Shown: positions 1 to 8,314 of the stretch, one piece after another
Position numbering within the stretch: the stretch's first letter is position 1
Layout: every line of letters begins with the position of its first letter
Source of the DNA: Desulfonauticus sp.
GTDB taxonomy: Bacteria > Desulfobacterota > Desulfovibrionia > Desulfovibrionales > Desulfonatronovibrionaceae
Reading direction: 5' to 3'
Assembly (NCBI GenBank): GCA_030950395.1
Contig: JAUZRP010000050.1
Location: forward strand, 1-64,000
Length of the DNA: 64,000 nucleotides
Translations under genes and position numbers: made by a program
Notes under the pieces: generated by a model
Told to the model about the DNA's origin: nothing
Seen by the model: only the letters and a program-made list of their open reading frames with translations
The model's database searches: none

Positions 1-140
1 TCAGAACGACGTAAAGACGTGGTCTCCTGAGGCTTTACTTCCAAAAGAGAAGCTCTAGAGACATCAAGCCCGCAAAGACAAGAGAGCACCGTCTCCTTAC
101 AACGAGAAAGTATCACCTTGGCCGCTATGTCGTAATACAT
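1..140 (-). CDS. N-terminal part of an unrecognised protein, cut by the window edge
   Basis: An open frame starts with ATG at 140-138 on the minus strand and runs off the left edge without a stop, giving 46 residues that begin MYYDIAAKVIL and contain PQETTSLRRS near the end. The composition is protein-like, while other frames here are short or interrupted. The opening is loosely reminiscent of the N-termini of Rpn-type or PD-(D/E)XK transposase-like nuclease proteins, but this is memory-based and weak. No clear Shine-Dalgarno sequence precedes the ATG. The catalytic part, if any, lies outside the window, so no function is assigned. Confidence 0.5.
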   Translation of the reverse strand, partial: MYYDIAAKVILSRCKETVLSCLCGLDVSRASLLEVKPQETTSLRRS

Positions 141-291
141 AAAATTAGATTAGCAATAAAAGGTTTAAAATTCAAGGAAAGAGCAAAAAAGGTCTTCTGA
201 CTAAAGTATAAAAAGTTATAAAAAGTAATTCTTCCAAACTATGCTAAAAACAAAAAATCTTTTTAGCGAAAAAAACAATACAAGATGTAAA

Positions 292-388
292 TGCAAAAGC
301 CCAAAATTTGTTTTTTTGGGGGTAAACCGTCAAAATGTAACCAGATTAACTTTTAATTGCTCAAAATAATTTTTGCAGCTAAATAGTT
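292..388 (+). repeat. dispersed intergenic element, copy 1
   Basis: This gene-free stretch (141-484) holds three blocks that recur in the same order at 55281-55401: TGCAAAAG.CCAAA.TTTG followed by a T run (292-318), TAACC.ATTAA (338-349), and TGCTCAAAATAATTTTTGCA (358-377) followed by GCTAAATA. The last block differs from the second copy mostly by transitions. A minus-strand relative of the third block lies at 3085-3115. A GGGTTAA block follows each copy at variable distance. No coding frame is seen here. The function is unknown; it could be a non-coding RNA, a repeat family or shared regulatory DNA. Confidence 0.4.
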
Positions 389-484
389 ACGAAAAAATAA
401 CTGCCTTCTTTTAGTCTTTTGGACGTGCCAATTTGGGCATTCAAGGGGTTAACCAGTCATAGTTGACAATATTTGAATTAATCG

Positions 485-504
485 CCTGGGGGATATCCCC
501 CAGG
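485..504 (-). terminator. perfect palindrome, likely terminator of the BI-1 gene
   Basis: CCTGGGGGATATCCCCCAGG is a perfect 20-bp palindrome lying 5 bp past the TAA of the minus-strand BI-1/YccA gene. It would form a GC-rich hairpin. No long T run follows on the minus strand (CGATTAATTC), so it is a weak intrinsic terminator or a 3'-end stabilising hairpin. Confidence 0.5.
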
Positions 505-509
505 TTGCT

Positions 510-1217
510 TTAATCTCTAGTTTGTCCCATAAAACGTAAAAGCATCAGAAAGAGGTTTATAAAATCAAGGTACAGAGTTAAAGCGCCCAGAATCGTACCT
601 CTTCTTATAGCCAGCTGATCATCATAAGGCGCGCTAGCGCCCATTTCTTTTAATTTTTGTGTATCGTAGGCAGTTAGGCCCACAAAGACTATCACTCCAA
701 TCCCGCTAATTACAAAGTTTAAACCAGAACTATGTAAAAACATATTTACAATCGAGGCAATAATAATCCCTATTAGCCCCATATACAAAAAACTTTTCCA
801 GGAGGTTAAATTCATATTCGTGGTAAGGCCAAAAATAGACATGGCCCCAAACATGCCAGCACATACAAAAAAGGTAGAGGCAATAGAAGAACTGGTGTAA
901 ATGAGAAAAATAGCTGAAAGGGTAAGTCCATTTAAGGCAGAGTAAAGCAAAAACAGACCAGTAGCCATACCAGCAGACATCCTGGATATCCCAGCACTGA
1001 TGACAATGACCAATAAAAATTCAGCAATAATTAGACCCCACATGAGCATAGGATTACCAAAAATAAGTTGCAGCATTTTGGGGCTAGTGGCAGTGTAATA
1101 CGCAATAGCCCCTGTTAACCCAAGGCCAATGGCCATCCATTGATAGACTCCACGCATAAAAGCATTTAGAGCTTTTACCTCTACTGTTGAGACGTTATAA
1201 TAACTTTTTTCAGACAT
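510..1217 (-). CDS. Bax inhibitor-1/YccA family membrane protein
   Basis: This is a 235-residue integral membrane protein of the BI-1 (LFG/TMBIM, E. coli YccA/YbhL) family. Six to seven hydrophobic segments fill the chain from about residue 25 to 230. The family hallmark after the sixth segment, AYDTQKLKE, is present near residue 186. Bacterial members are inner-membrane proteins linked to calcium leak or to modulation of the FtsH protease; which applies here is not visible. The ATG is preceded by AAGGGGGAAGTTTT, a good ribosome site. It is a single-gene unit with a hairpin just downstream. The family is secure; the physiological role is not. Confidence 0.9.
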   Translation of the reverse strand: MSEKSYYNVSTVEVKALNAFMRGVYQWMAIGLGLTGAIAYYTATSPKMLQLIFGNPMLMWGLIIAEFLLVIVISAGISRMSAGMATGLFLLYSALNGLTLSAIFLIYTSSSIASTFFVCAGMFGAMSIFGLTTNMNLTSWKSFLYMGLIGIIIASIVNMFLHSSGLNFVISGIGVIVFVGLTAYDTQKLKEMGASAPYDDQLAIRRGTILGALTLYLDFINLFLMLLRFMGQTRD

Positions 1218-1414
1218 AAAACTTCCCCCTTTTGTTCCATTATAAAAGTTTCCCCGCTATTTTAGAGCTTATTCCTGAATTTTTTAGATAGCCTGTGTCA
1301 AGTGAAAAGGCAAGATTTTTAGAAAAATATAGAGGCATTTCCCCAATTGTTCCTCTCTAATAAACACACTGGTGATGCCTCCCAAAAATATTTATACCTA
1401 ATATTAAGGCTATT

Positions 1415-1540
1415 TTAATCTATTTTAAGCTTGCTAATAAGCTCTCTCAAATCTGATAACTCAGATAAGTTATTTGCATTTTCCCGCAAAAAATTACTAT
1501 AAGCACTGAGTTCTTCAGCCGTGCTTTTTATCCAGATTAG
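1415..1540 (-). other. 41-codon open extension in frame after the mazG stop
   Basis: Directly after the TAA of mazG (1543-1541) the same frame stays open for 41 codons to a TAA at 1417-1415. The deduced peptide is protein-like, with STAEELSAYSNFLRE and SELSDLRELISKLKID. There is no ATG, and MazG already has its normal length without it. It may be a remnant of a neighbouring gene, an uninitiated fragment, or chance. The rest of 1218-1414 shows no gene. Confidence 0.25.
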
Positions 1541-2311
1541 TTACAATCTTTTGGCCTGTTCCCAAAGGATATTTAATTCTTTTAAAGAAAGTTCTTCCAG
1601 ATTTAGATTTTTAGCCCGGGCCAATTCTTCCATTTTTTGAAATCGTTGTAAGAACTTTTGATTGGCTCTGTGCAAAGCAGTATTGGGTTTTATCTGGTGG
1701 CGCCTGGCATATTCGGTTAGACAAAATAAATAATCTCCAAATTCTTCTTCCATCCTGGCTTTATCTTGTCGTTCTTTGGCTTTTAACCACTCTTGCCATT
1801 CTTCCTGGAGTTTTTCCTCCTGACTTTTGTTGTCTGGCCAGGTAAAACCTGATCTGGCAGCTTTGGAGTTTATTCTATAGGCTCGTAAAAGAGGCGGTAA
1901 ATGGGGCGGGATAGAGTCAAAAACAGATTTCCTGTGAGCTTTGGCCTGTTGTTCTTGCTTTTTTATTTTTTCCCACATTTTAAGTAGTTCTTCCAGATTG
2001 TCTATTTTTGTCTGACCAAACACGTGGGGATGCCTGCCAACCATTTTGGCAGTAACGCCTGCCAAAACTTCATCTAATGTAAATTTATCTTCATACAATT
2101 TTAAAACAAAAAACAACAAAAAAAACACGTCTCCTAATTCTTCTTTTATATCTTCAAGATGTTCTCTATGAATCGCATCCACTAATTCAAACACTTCCTC
2201 AATCAAATAATCACAAAGACTTTGAGGAGTTTGCTCCCTATCCCAGGGGCATCCATTAGGCCCAAGTAAGATATTAATAATTTTTTGCAACTCTTTTATA
2301 CCAGAATACAT
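1541..2311 (-). CDS. mazG: nucleoside triphosphate pyrophosphohydrolase MazG
   Basis: MazG hydrolyses (d)NTPs to the monophosphate and pyrophosphate, cleaning nucleotide pools or lowering ppGpp under stress. The protein shows the family opening CPWDREQT, the metal-binding helix pair IEEVFEL / EELGD in the first all-alpha domain, the linker GFTWPD, and a second motif EEEFGDYLF near the C-terminus. The tandem MazG domains and about 256 residues match E. coli MazG. I prefer the ATG at 2311 over the one at 2323 because GGAG sits 7 bases before it, while the upstream ATG has no ribosome site. Its neighbour upstream is cvpA, same strand, about 140 bp away. Confidence 0.93.
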   Translation of the reverse strand: MYSGIKELQKIINILLGPNGCPWDREQTPQSLCDYLIEEVFELVDAIHREHLEDIKEELGDVFFLLFFVLKLYEDKFTLDEVLAGVTAKMVGRHPHVFGQTKIDNLEELLKMWEKIKKQEQQAKAHRKSVFDSIPPHLPPLLRAYRINSKAARSGFTWPDNKSQEEKLQEEWQEWLKAKERQDKARMEEEFGDYLFCLTEYARRHQIKPNTALHRANQKFLQRFQKMEELARAKNLNLEELSLKELNILWEQAKRL

Positions 2312-2413
2312 TGATTTCTCCATCTATAAAATTTTTAACCCAAAAACTGTCTTGCACCCCAAAAAACCCAGATTTAGCCGCCAAAAATTAAACGCTACTC
2401 TCCCCCTAAAAAG

Positions 2414-2455
2414 CTTATCACAAATCACTAATCACCTATCACCAGTCACCAATTA
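2414..2455 (-). repeat. 7-bp tandem repeat tract starting at the cvpA stop
   Basis: Reading the minus strand from 2455, six consecutive heptamers follow without a gap: TAATTGG, TGACTGG, TGATAGG, TGATTAG, TGATTTG, TGATAAG. The TAA of the first unit is the cvpA stop codon. Because 7 is not a multiple of 3, the successive TAA/TGA triplets supply stops in all three frames. Related tracts lie at the ends of five other genes in the window. Confidence 0.7.
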
Positions 2456-2995
2456 CGGTACATGAGGCAATAACTTTTCTCTCCACTTTTTTTCCCAATA
2501 AGTTCTTTTTTGGGTAAAATTATCTTTTATATTCTTAGGTAACATAATGCTTAACTGCGTACTAATCTTATGCACATAAGGAGCAAGTTTGGACTGTCTA
2601 AGAGTGGGGTTATTGGTGGACAAAAAAGACGTCATTACCATTAGAATAATAGAGCATAAAATAACAGCTTTTAACAAACCCAAAAGACCACCAGCAATCC
2701 TATCCAACCAACCCAAAGACACCAAATTGAGGAAATGTTTGAGTAAGGCAGCCAAAATATAAACACCAATCATCACACCTATGATTACAGATAAATAGGC
2801 AATAATACCCGTCCAGGAAGAGGAAGGAAAAAACCTCTTTACATAGGGAACGACTGTTTGCCAATATTTATTGGCCAAAATAAAGCCCAAAAACAAAGCC
2901 ACTAAAGAAGAAATCTCCTGCACTAGACCTCTGTAAATACCTCGTAAAAAGAAAAATGCTGTAATTACAATAAAAACTATGTCCAATAGATTCAC
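2453..2995 (-). CDS. cvpA: CvpA family membrane protein
   Basis: This is a 180-residue inner-membrane protein of the CvpA (colicin V production) family. Four hydrophobic segments cover about residues 5-140, and the N-terminal LDIVFIVITAFFFLRGIYRG has the typical family pattern, followed by a basic C-terminal tail. CvpA proteins are tied to envelope homeostasis; no enzymatic role is established. The start is a GTG at 2995, chosen because TAGGAGGT lies 8 bases before it. The stop codon is part of a heptamer repeat tract. The family call is firm, the function is not. Confidence 0.85.
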   Translation of the reverse strand: MNLLDIVFIVITAFFFLRGIYRGLVQEISSLVALFLGFILANKYWQTVVPYVKRFFPSSSWTGIIAYLSVIIGVMIGVYILAALLKHFLNLVSLGWLDRIAGGLLGLLKAVILCSIILMVMTSFLSTNNPTLRQSKLAPYVHKISTQLSIMLPKNIKDNFTQKRTYWEKKWREKLLPHVP

Positions 2996-3443
2996 TTCTA
3001 CTACCTCCTAAAATGATGTATTAAAAAAACAAAATTGGTTAACAACGATTTCAACTTGCCCTGAGGCATAGCAGCCTAAATAGCACTATCCAATTGCAAA
3101 AATTATTTTAAACAGTTAAATGCCGTTCAACAAAATATTTCTTAACAATCTCAACTGGTTACAACTTGCCAATTTAACTCAAAACACAATCTTTGGACTT
3201 TTTCTGTCTCGTCTTAAGAAAGCTAAAACACTCAAAATACTCTTTGTTCTGCCTGGTGAAAGCCTTTATCGAAAAAAGATGGTCCTTCAAAACGTCTCTG
3301 GCCAAATATCCTTGCTTATGAGCTTGACACTAACCCAAAGGCTAATTAACTTCAACTAAATTGTTTTTTTTGACCATAAAAGAGTTACACTTTGACAATT
3401 TCGTGAAATTTTAGAGTAAAAAAAATCACATAAGGAGTAAATT
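2996..3443. other. gene-poor stretch between cvpA and the small conserved gene
   Basis: No gene can be supported here. A 79-codon plus-strand frame at 3120-3359 has no ribosome site and an unremarkable Leu/Lys composition. Short minus-strand stretches in the same place (FEGPSFFDKGFHQAEQ in one frame, DHLFSIKAFTRQNKEYF in another) look somewhat protein-like but are stop-bounded, so a decayed gene is possible. The minus strand of 3085-3115 matches the dispersed AATTTTTGCA element. Confidence 0.4.
3085..3115 (-). repeat. dispersed intergenic element, copy 3 (core only)
   Basis: The minus strand from 3115 contains CTGTTTAAAATAATTTTTGC followed by AATTGGATAG. This matches the third block of the elements at 358-386 and 55373-55401, with differences that are mostly transitions. 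GTTAACC follows on the same strand at 3043-3037, as GGGTTAA does downstream of the other two copies. It lies about 100 bp upstream of the cvpA start. Confidence 0.35.
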
Positions 3444-3803
3444 ATGGCCTATAATGTAAAACTGGTAAAACTGATAAACGGAGACATGGTTTTAGCCAAA
3501 TGGAATGAAGAAAAAAATTGTCTTCAGGATCCAGCAATTTTACAAATGGTGCCCACGCAAACAGGGGTACAAATGATGTTAATGCCTTTTGGCTATCCTT
3601 TTGACTCAGAGCTTAAAGGAGAAATAGACGGTAAGCACATTTTATATGAATACCAAAACGTGCCTGAAGAGCTAAAAGCAAAATATCTTGAAGCCTCTAG
3701 CAATTTAACTTTATCCACTCCCGCTGACTTACAAAACTTATCCAACCTGACTGGTGCTGGCGGAGGCAAAATTACAGACCTTTCAAGCTTATTAAAAAAA
3801 TAA
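3444..3803 (+). CDS. small conserved hypothetical protein
   Basis: This 119-residue soluble protein has no signal peptide or membrane segment. The first 70 residues are rich in alternating hydrophobic/polar stretches (VKLVKLINGDMVLAKW) that suggest a small beta-barrel; INGDMVLA is reminiscent of Sm-like or SH3-like strands. The C-terminal 40 residues are low complexity with a GAGGG linker and a helix. AAGGAG sits 6 bases before the ATG, so it is very likely translated. Similar short proteins occur in Desulfovibrio-type genomes as far as I recall, but I assign no function. It is a stand-alone gene. Confidence 0.75.
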   Translation: MAYNVKLVKLINGDMVLAKWNEEKNCLQDPAILQMVPTQTGVQMMLMPFGYPFDSELKGEIDGKHILYEYQNVPEELKAKYLEASSNLTLSTPADLQNLSNLTGAGGGKITDLSSLLKK

Positions 3804-3860
3804 CCGTTTAAGGCAGGATTCGTGGCTATCGCAAATAATGGAGATGCAACGTAATCTTGT

Positions 3861-4031
3861 CTAATAAAGGCTGGCTAAAGGTTTTGCTCCTAAAAAATTA
3901 GATCTTATACCCTTTGGTCGGCCGCCTTTTTCCCTATGAGATTTAATTTTAGCACTTAGTATCTCGTGTTTAAACTCTAACTGCCTGCAAGATGTGTTTG
4001 TCAGGTCTGTTTTGTGAATGAAAGAATTGCT
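3861..4031 (-). pseudogene. possible relic of a decayed gene
   Basis: A 56-codon open minus-strand frame without a usable start lies in the 214-bp gap before the radical SAM gene and overlaps its first codons. The deduced peptide is protein-like: EFKHEILSAKIKSH, then REKGGRPKGIRSNF, then GAKPLASLY and a stop. The GGRPKG stretch recalls tails of DNA-binding proteins such as recombinases, but the match is too short to name. It could be the C-terminus of a lost gene or chance. Confidence 0.25.
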
Positions 4032-6489
4032 TCACCTTTTTCAAAAACCCAGTCATTATCTAGGCACTGAACCCAATGCTGTTCACAAAAATCTTGCCTT
4101 TGTGTCCGTGCACATAGCTTTAGCCTTCCCAGATCTATATGAAGTGGGAATGTCTTATTATGGACATAAAATCCTATATGAACAAATAAATAAAGTAAAA
4201 GATTTCTATGCAGAACGGGTTTTTGCGCCATCTCCAGAGGTGGCTCATATTTTAAAACAAAACAATGTCCCTTTGGCCACCTTAGAGACTGACACCCCCT
4301 TAAAAAATCTAGACATACTTGGTTTTAGTCTCACTAACGAATTAGCTTATACTACTTTTCTTTACATGCTAGATTTGGCCCAGATACCCTTTTGGCCAGA
4401 ACAAAGAAACGACTCTTTTCCCCTTATTATAGCTGGTGGTGGAGTCACGTTTAATGCAGAGCCTGTAGCGCCATTCTTTGATCTTTTCTTTTTAGGAGAT
4501 GGAGAAAAACTTATTTTAAACTTTCTAGCCCGTTACAAAAAAGCTAAAAAACAGGGTTTTAAAAAAAAAGAATTTTTACTTTCTCTAAAAGGCATAGAGG
4601 GCATATACATTCCTGGCTTTTTTAAGGAGCACAGACAAAAGCACCATTTTTATGAGATAAAACCCATCTACGCTGATTATCCCAAAGCCCAAAAACATAC
4701 TTATCCCAATCTAAATCATACTCCTTTACCCCAAAAGCCCATAGTGCCTTTTGGCAAACCTGTTCACGATCGTCTCACTTTAGAAATTGCCAGAGGTTGC
4801 ACCAGAGGCTGCAGATTCTGCCATGCTGGTTTTATTTATAGACCTGTTAGGGAAAGAAATACAGCCCTCATTCTAAAGGCTATAGACAAGGGACTAAAAG
4901 CTACAGGCTACGAGGAACTCTCTTTTTTATCTCTAAGTACAGGGGATTTTTCTGACCTCTTAAACCTTTTTTGCCAAAGTATAAACATGCTTCAGTTAAA
5001 ACAAGTGGCTGTGTCTTTGCCTTCTCTGAGAATTGGTTCTGTGGCTAGCAAAATTATGGAAATGGTTGCCAGTATAAGGAAAACCGGTCTCACCCTGGCC
5101 CCTGAAGCAGGCAGTCAGCGTTTACGGGACGTGATCAATAAAAACATTACTGAAGAAGAAATTCTCTCCTATACGGAAAAAATTTTCTCTCTTGGCTGGC
5201 AACAGATAAAACTCTATTTTATGATTGGTTTACCCACAGAAACTCAAGCTGATCTGACAGCTATCTATGATTTATGCCAAAAAATCCTCCAAACTACAGA
5301 AAACAAAAGAGTCAGACTCACGGCTTCTGTGTCTCTGTTTGTACCTAAGGCCCATACTCCCTTTCAATGGGCAAGACAACTTAATCTGCAAGAACTAAAC
5401 GAAAGGTTGGCTTTTTTACGAGAATTATTTAAAAAAAATCGCAGGATGCAATTAAAATGGCATAATCCCCAAATGAGCGTATTAGAAGGTATATTTTCCA
5501 GAGGAGGCAGAGAATTGGCCTGTGTTTTACTAGATGCCTACAAACAGGGAGAAATTTTATCCAACTGGGATGATTTTTTTGGTTTCGAAACGTGGGAGCA
5601 AATTTTTGCCAAGCACGGCCTAGATCCAAACTTTTACCTACAAGAAAAAAAAATATCTGATCCCCTTCCGTGGGACCATTTAGATTGTGGAGTAAACAAG
5701 CAGTTTTTACAAAAAGAATATCAAAAAGCTCTAAACGCAAAATTAACTCCTGATTGTAGATTTGGAAGTTGTAGTGGATGTGGAGTGTGCAATTTTAAAC
5801 CCAAAGGACTTGCTCCTATTATAAACAAACCTGACAAGAAAATGTCTATCCCCAGTATAAACTACAATAAAAACAATTTAAAACAAGAACAATGGAGACT
5901 CTGGTTTTGCAAATTGGATAAAGCTGCTTATTTTAGTCAGTTAGAATTACAAAAAATTTTTGAGCGTTCCTTTAGACGCCTGGATATAGCTTTAACTTTT
6001 TCTAAAGGTTTTCACCCTGCTCCCATTTTATCCTTTGCCAGAGCACTGCCTGTGGGTTTAGAAAGTCTAGAAGAATGCCTGCAGGTCACGTTGGCTAAAA
6101 ATTACGTTAGTTTGCCTTTAAAAACTCTAAACGACATCTTACCTGCTGGCCTAAAATTTCTTAGAGGAACAAAAATATCTCTTAAAGAAAAAATACCAAT
6201 GGCAAAAAAAGAAGAATTTGAACTGTTTTTTAAGAAAAAACAAAATCTTTACGCTGAAAGATTAAAGAACTTTAATAAAAAAGCCGAATTTGTAATATGT
6301 AAGTCAGGTAAAAAACAGGAAAAACAATATGACCTTAAAAAAATTGTTTCTCAAATAGAACTAAAAACAAACAAAGCTCGAACAATATTAAATTGGGAGT
6401 GTTATTATCTAAATCCCAGATTTATTTTTCAATCCATTCTGGGAGATCTAGACGAGGTAAGAATTATAAAAATAAAACAATTTTTTTAG
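4018..6489 (+). CDS. radical SAM protein with B12-binding-like N-terminus and DUF2344 C-terminus
   Basis: This 823-residue protein belongs to the TIGR03960-type family. The N-terminal ~240 residues resemble a cobalamin-binding Rossmann region. The radical SAM [4Fe-4S] motif follows as C261-x3-C265-x2-C268 in ARGCTRGCRFCHAGF. A cysteine-rich segment (CRFGSCSGCGVCNF) near residue 580 is likely a further metal site. The last ~200 residues match DUF2344/TIGR03936, which is a separate gene in some genomes. The family is often found near rng and may act on RNA or translation factors, but its substrate is unknown. A TGA directly precedes the ATG in frame, so this is the first possible start; no clear ribosome site is seen. 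Confidence 0.9.
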   Translation: MKELLHLFQKPSHYLGTEPNAVHKNLAFVSVHIALAFPDLYEVGMSYYGHKILYEQINKVKDFYAERVFAPSPEVAHILKQNNVPLATLETDTPLKNLDILGFSLTNELAYTTFLYMLDLAQIPFWPEQRNDSFPLIIAGGGVTFNAEPVAPFFDLFFLGDGEKLILNFLARYKKAKKQGFKKKEFLLSLKGIEGIYIPGFFKEHRQKHHFYEIKPIYADYPKAQKHTYPNLNHTPLPQKPIVPFGKPVHDRLTLEIARGCTRGCRFCHAGFIYRPVRERNTALILKAIDKGLKATGYEELSFLSLSTGDFSDLLNLFCQSINMLQLKQVAVSLPSLRIGSVASKIMEMVASIRKTGLTLAPEAGSQRLRDVINKNITEEEILSYTEKIFSLGWQQIKLYFMIGLPTETQADLTAIYDLCQKILQTTENKRVRLTASVSLFVPKAHTPFQWARQLNLQELNERLAFLRELFKKNRRMQLKWHNPQMSVLEGIFSRGGRELACVLLDAYKQGEILSNWDDFFGFETWEQIFAKHGLDPNFYLQEKKISDPLPWDHLDCGVNKQFLQKEYQKALNAKLTPDCRFGSCSGCGVCNFKPKGLAPIINKPDKKMSIPSINYNKNNLKQEQWRLWFCKLDKAAYFSQLELQKIFERSFRRLDIALTFSKGFHPAPILSFARALPVGLESLEECLQVTLAKNYVSLPLKTLNDILPAGLKFLRGTKISLKEKIPMAKKEEFELFFKKKQNLYAERLKNFNKKAEFVICKSGKKQEKQYDLKKIVSQIELKTNKARTILNWECYYLNPRFIFQSILGDLDEVRIIKIKQFF

Positions 6490-6599
6490 CCCAATTAGTA
6501 TTGTGTAATTAGCAACTTAACGCTAATTTACAACTCAACTACTTATAAAACATTAAAAATAAAACATAAAAAATGTCCTCAGGACCTAAGGAGTTTAGG

Positions 6600-7538
6600 A
6601 TGGAAAACCAGGAACAAGAATTTAAATCTGGGTTTGTAGCTTTAATTGGGCCGCCCAATGCTGGCAAATCCACTTTCTTAAACACTGTAATTGGAGAAAA
6701 AATAGCTATAGTTACCCCCAAGCCTCAAACCACACGCAACCAAATAACAGGCATTTTAACTAGAGAACACTTTCAAATAGTTTTTATTGATACTCCAGGC
6801 ATTCATCAACAAAAAGGCAAACTGAATTCCTTTTTGTTAAAGGCAGCTTTTGCAGGACTAGAGGCCTCTGATGTAGTGGTTTTAATGCTTGACGGTAACT
6901 TGTACGTAAAAAAAACTTATTTGATTCAAAAAGAAGTAAGCTTTATTGTCCAACGCTTACGTCAAATAGACAAACCTCTTTTAATCGTTATTAACAAAAT
7001 AGATAAGGTAAAAAATAAAAATCTGCTTCTGCCCCTAACAGAAGAAATTCAAAAATTTTTGCCAGAAAAAGAGATTTTTTACATTTCTGCTTTAAATGGA
7101 GATGGTTGTGCTGAAGTCTTAAAAAAAATAGTAGAGTTACTGCCTTATGGTCCTATGCTCTATCCAGAAGATCAGGTTTCGACTGTACCTCTGCGTTTTC
7201 TGACCGCGGAATTGGTAAGAGAAAAACTATTTCTTTATTTACACAAAGAGATCCCTTACCACCTTGCTGTTGAAATAGAACAGTGGGAAGAAGAGGATAA
7301 CCTCGTAAAGATTATGGCTACTATCTACGTTAGCCGAGAATCTCATAAAAAAATTGTCATCGGCCAAAAAGGACAAATGTTAAAAAAAGTTGGCACAGAA
7401 GCCAGAAAAGAACTAGAAGAAATACTGGGGAAAAAAGTCTTTTTAGACTTATGGGTTAAGGTCAAACCTAAGTGGACCGAAAACACCAGTTTTCTAATTT
7501 CATTAGGCTTGGGCACGAGCAACCTGGAATTGGGCTAA
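6600..7538 (+). CDS. era: GTPase Era
   Basis: Era is the GTPase that binds the 3' end of 16S rRNA and checks 30S assembly. The G motifs are in order: G1 GPPNAGKST, G2 TTR, G3 DTPG, G4 NKID and G5 SALNG, followed by a C-terminal KH RNA-binding domain with GQKGQMLKK. At 312 residues it has the normal length. I chose ATG 6600 because AAGGAG lies 6 bases before it; an in-frame ATG at 6573 would add nine residues without a ribosome site. The YggS-like gene follows after 27 bp, so they are likely cotranscribed. Confidence 0.95.
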   Translation: MENQEQEFKSGFVALIGPPNAGKSTFLNTVIGEKIAIVTPKPQTTRNQITGILTREHFQIVFIDTPGIHQQKGKLNSFLLKAAFAGLEASDVVVLMLDGNLYVKKTYLIQKEVSFIVQRLRQIDKPLLIVINKIDKVKNKNLLLPLTEEIQKFLPEKEIFYISALNGDGCAEVLKKIVELLPYGPMLYPEDQVSTVPLRFLTAELVREKLFLYLHKEIPYHLAVEIEQWEEEDNLVKIMATIYVSRESHKKIVIGQKGQMLKKVGTEARKELEEILGKKVFLDLWVKVKPKWTENTSFLISLGLGTSNLELG

Positions 7539-7565
7539 ACAACAAAAGCTAACAGAGGCAGGACA

Positions 7566-8264
7566 ATGGAAGATCGTTTTAATTTTTTAAAACAAAGATA
7601 TTTAAGCTTAAAAGAGGAAATAGAAAACGCCTGTAGCAAGACCGGTAGAAACTTGTCAGAGGTGCAATTAATAGCTGTATCCAAAAAACATCCTGCCCAA
7701 GACATTGCCTATTTATATCAATTGGGACACACGGTTTTTGGAGAAAATTATGTTCAAGAAGCTTTAGACAAACAAAAACAACTAAACGATTTAAACCTTA
7801 ACTGGCACTTTATTGGCAGCCTCCAAACCAATAAGGTCAAATTTGTGGTAGGTAATTTTACTGTCATTCACACAGTAGATAGAGAAAAGCTTGTCTCTAG
7901 TTTAGCCAAGCAGTGCCAAAAAAAGAACTATTGCCAAAAAATTTTAATCCAAGTCAATGTAGGTAGGGAGCCCCAAAAAGCAGGAGTGTTGCCAGAAGGT
8001 CTAGAAAAATTAACCGAAATAGTTCTGGACCAAAAAGGCTTAAAATTGGAAGGTCTAATGACTTTACCACCTTATACAGAAAACAAGCATCAGATCAGAA
8101 AGTATTTTTCTTTTTTAAGAGAGCTAAAAGAAAAACTAGAGCAAAAATTTTCCATACAACTAAAAGAGTTGTCTATGGGCATGACTCACGATTTTAAAGA
8201 AGCCATTATGGAAGGCGCTACTATGATTCGCATAGGAACAAAGATCTTTGGCCCAAGAGAATAA
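7566..8264 (+). CDS. YggS/PLPBP-family pyridoxal phosphate-binding protein
   Basis: This 232-residue protein belongs to the YggS/PROSC (PLP homeostasis) family, a fold-III TIM barrel without known catalytic activity that buffers pyridoxal phosphate and affects amino acid pools. Diagnostic segments are AVSKKHP (PLP lysine near residue 36), FGENYVQE, WHFIGSLQTNK, LIQVNVGREPQKAG, LMTLPP and the phosphate-binding MGMTHDFKEAI ... IRIGTKIFG. Length and order match the family. It sits between era and motA. Confidence 0.93.
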   Translation: MEDRFNFLKQRYLSLKEEIENACSKTGRNLSEVQLIAVSKKHPAQDIAYLYQLGHTVFGENYVQEALDKQKQLNDLNLNWHFIGSLQTNKVKFVVGNFTVIHTVDREKLVSSLAKQCQKKNYCQKILIQVNVGREPQKAGVLPEGLEKLTEIVLDQKGLKLEGLMTLPPYTENKHQIRKYFSFLRELKEKLEQKFSIQLKELSMGMTHDFKEAIMEGATMIRIGTKIFGPRE

Positions 8265-8314
8265 CCTAAATTTAGATAATCAAAAATATAACGTAAAAAA
8301 TTAAAGGGGAATCT

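Noticed and set aside
3120-3359. 79-codon plus-strand frame
   Set aside because: No ribosome site, low-complexity Leu/Lys composition and overlap with the dispersed element; protein-like bits occur on the opposite strand as well.
4001-4231. 76-codon minus-strand frame over the radical SAM gene start
   Set aside because: Overlaps a well-supported gene and has codon patterns of an antisense shadow.
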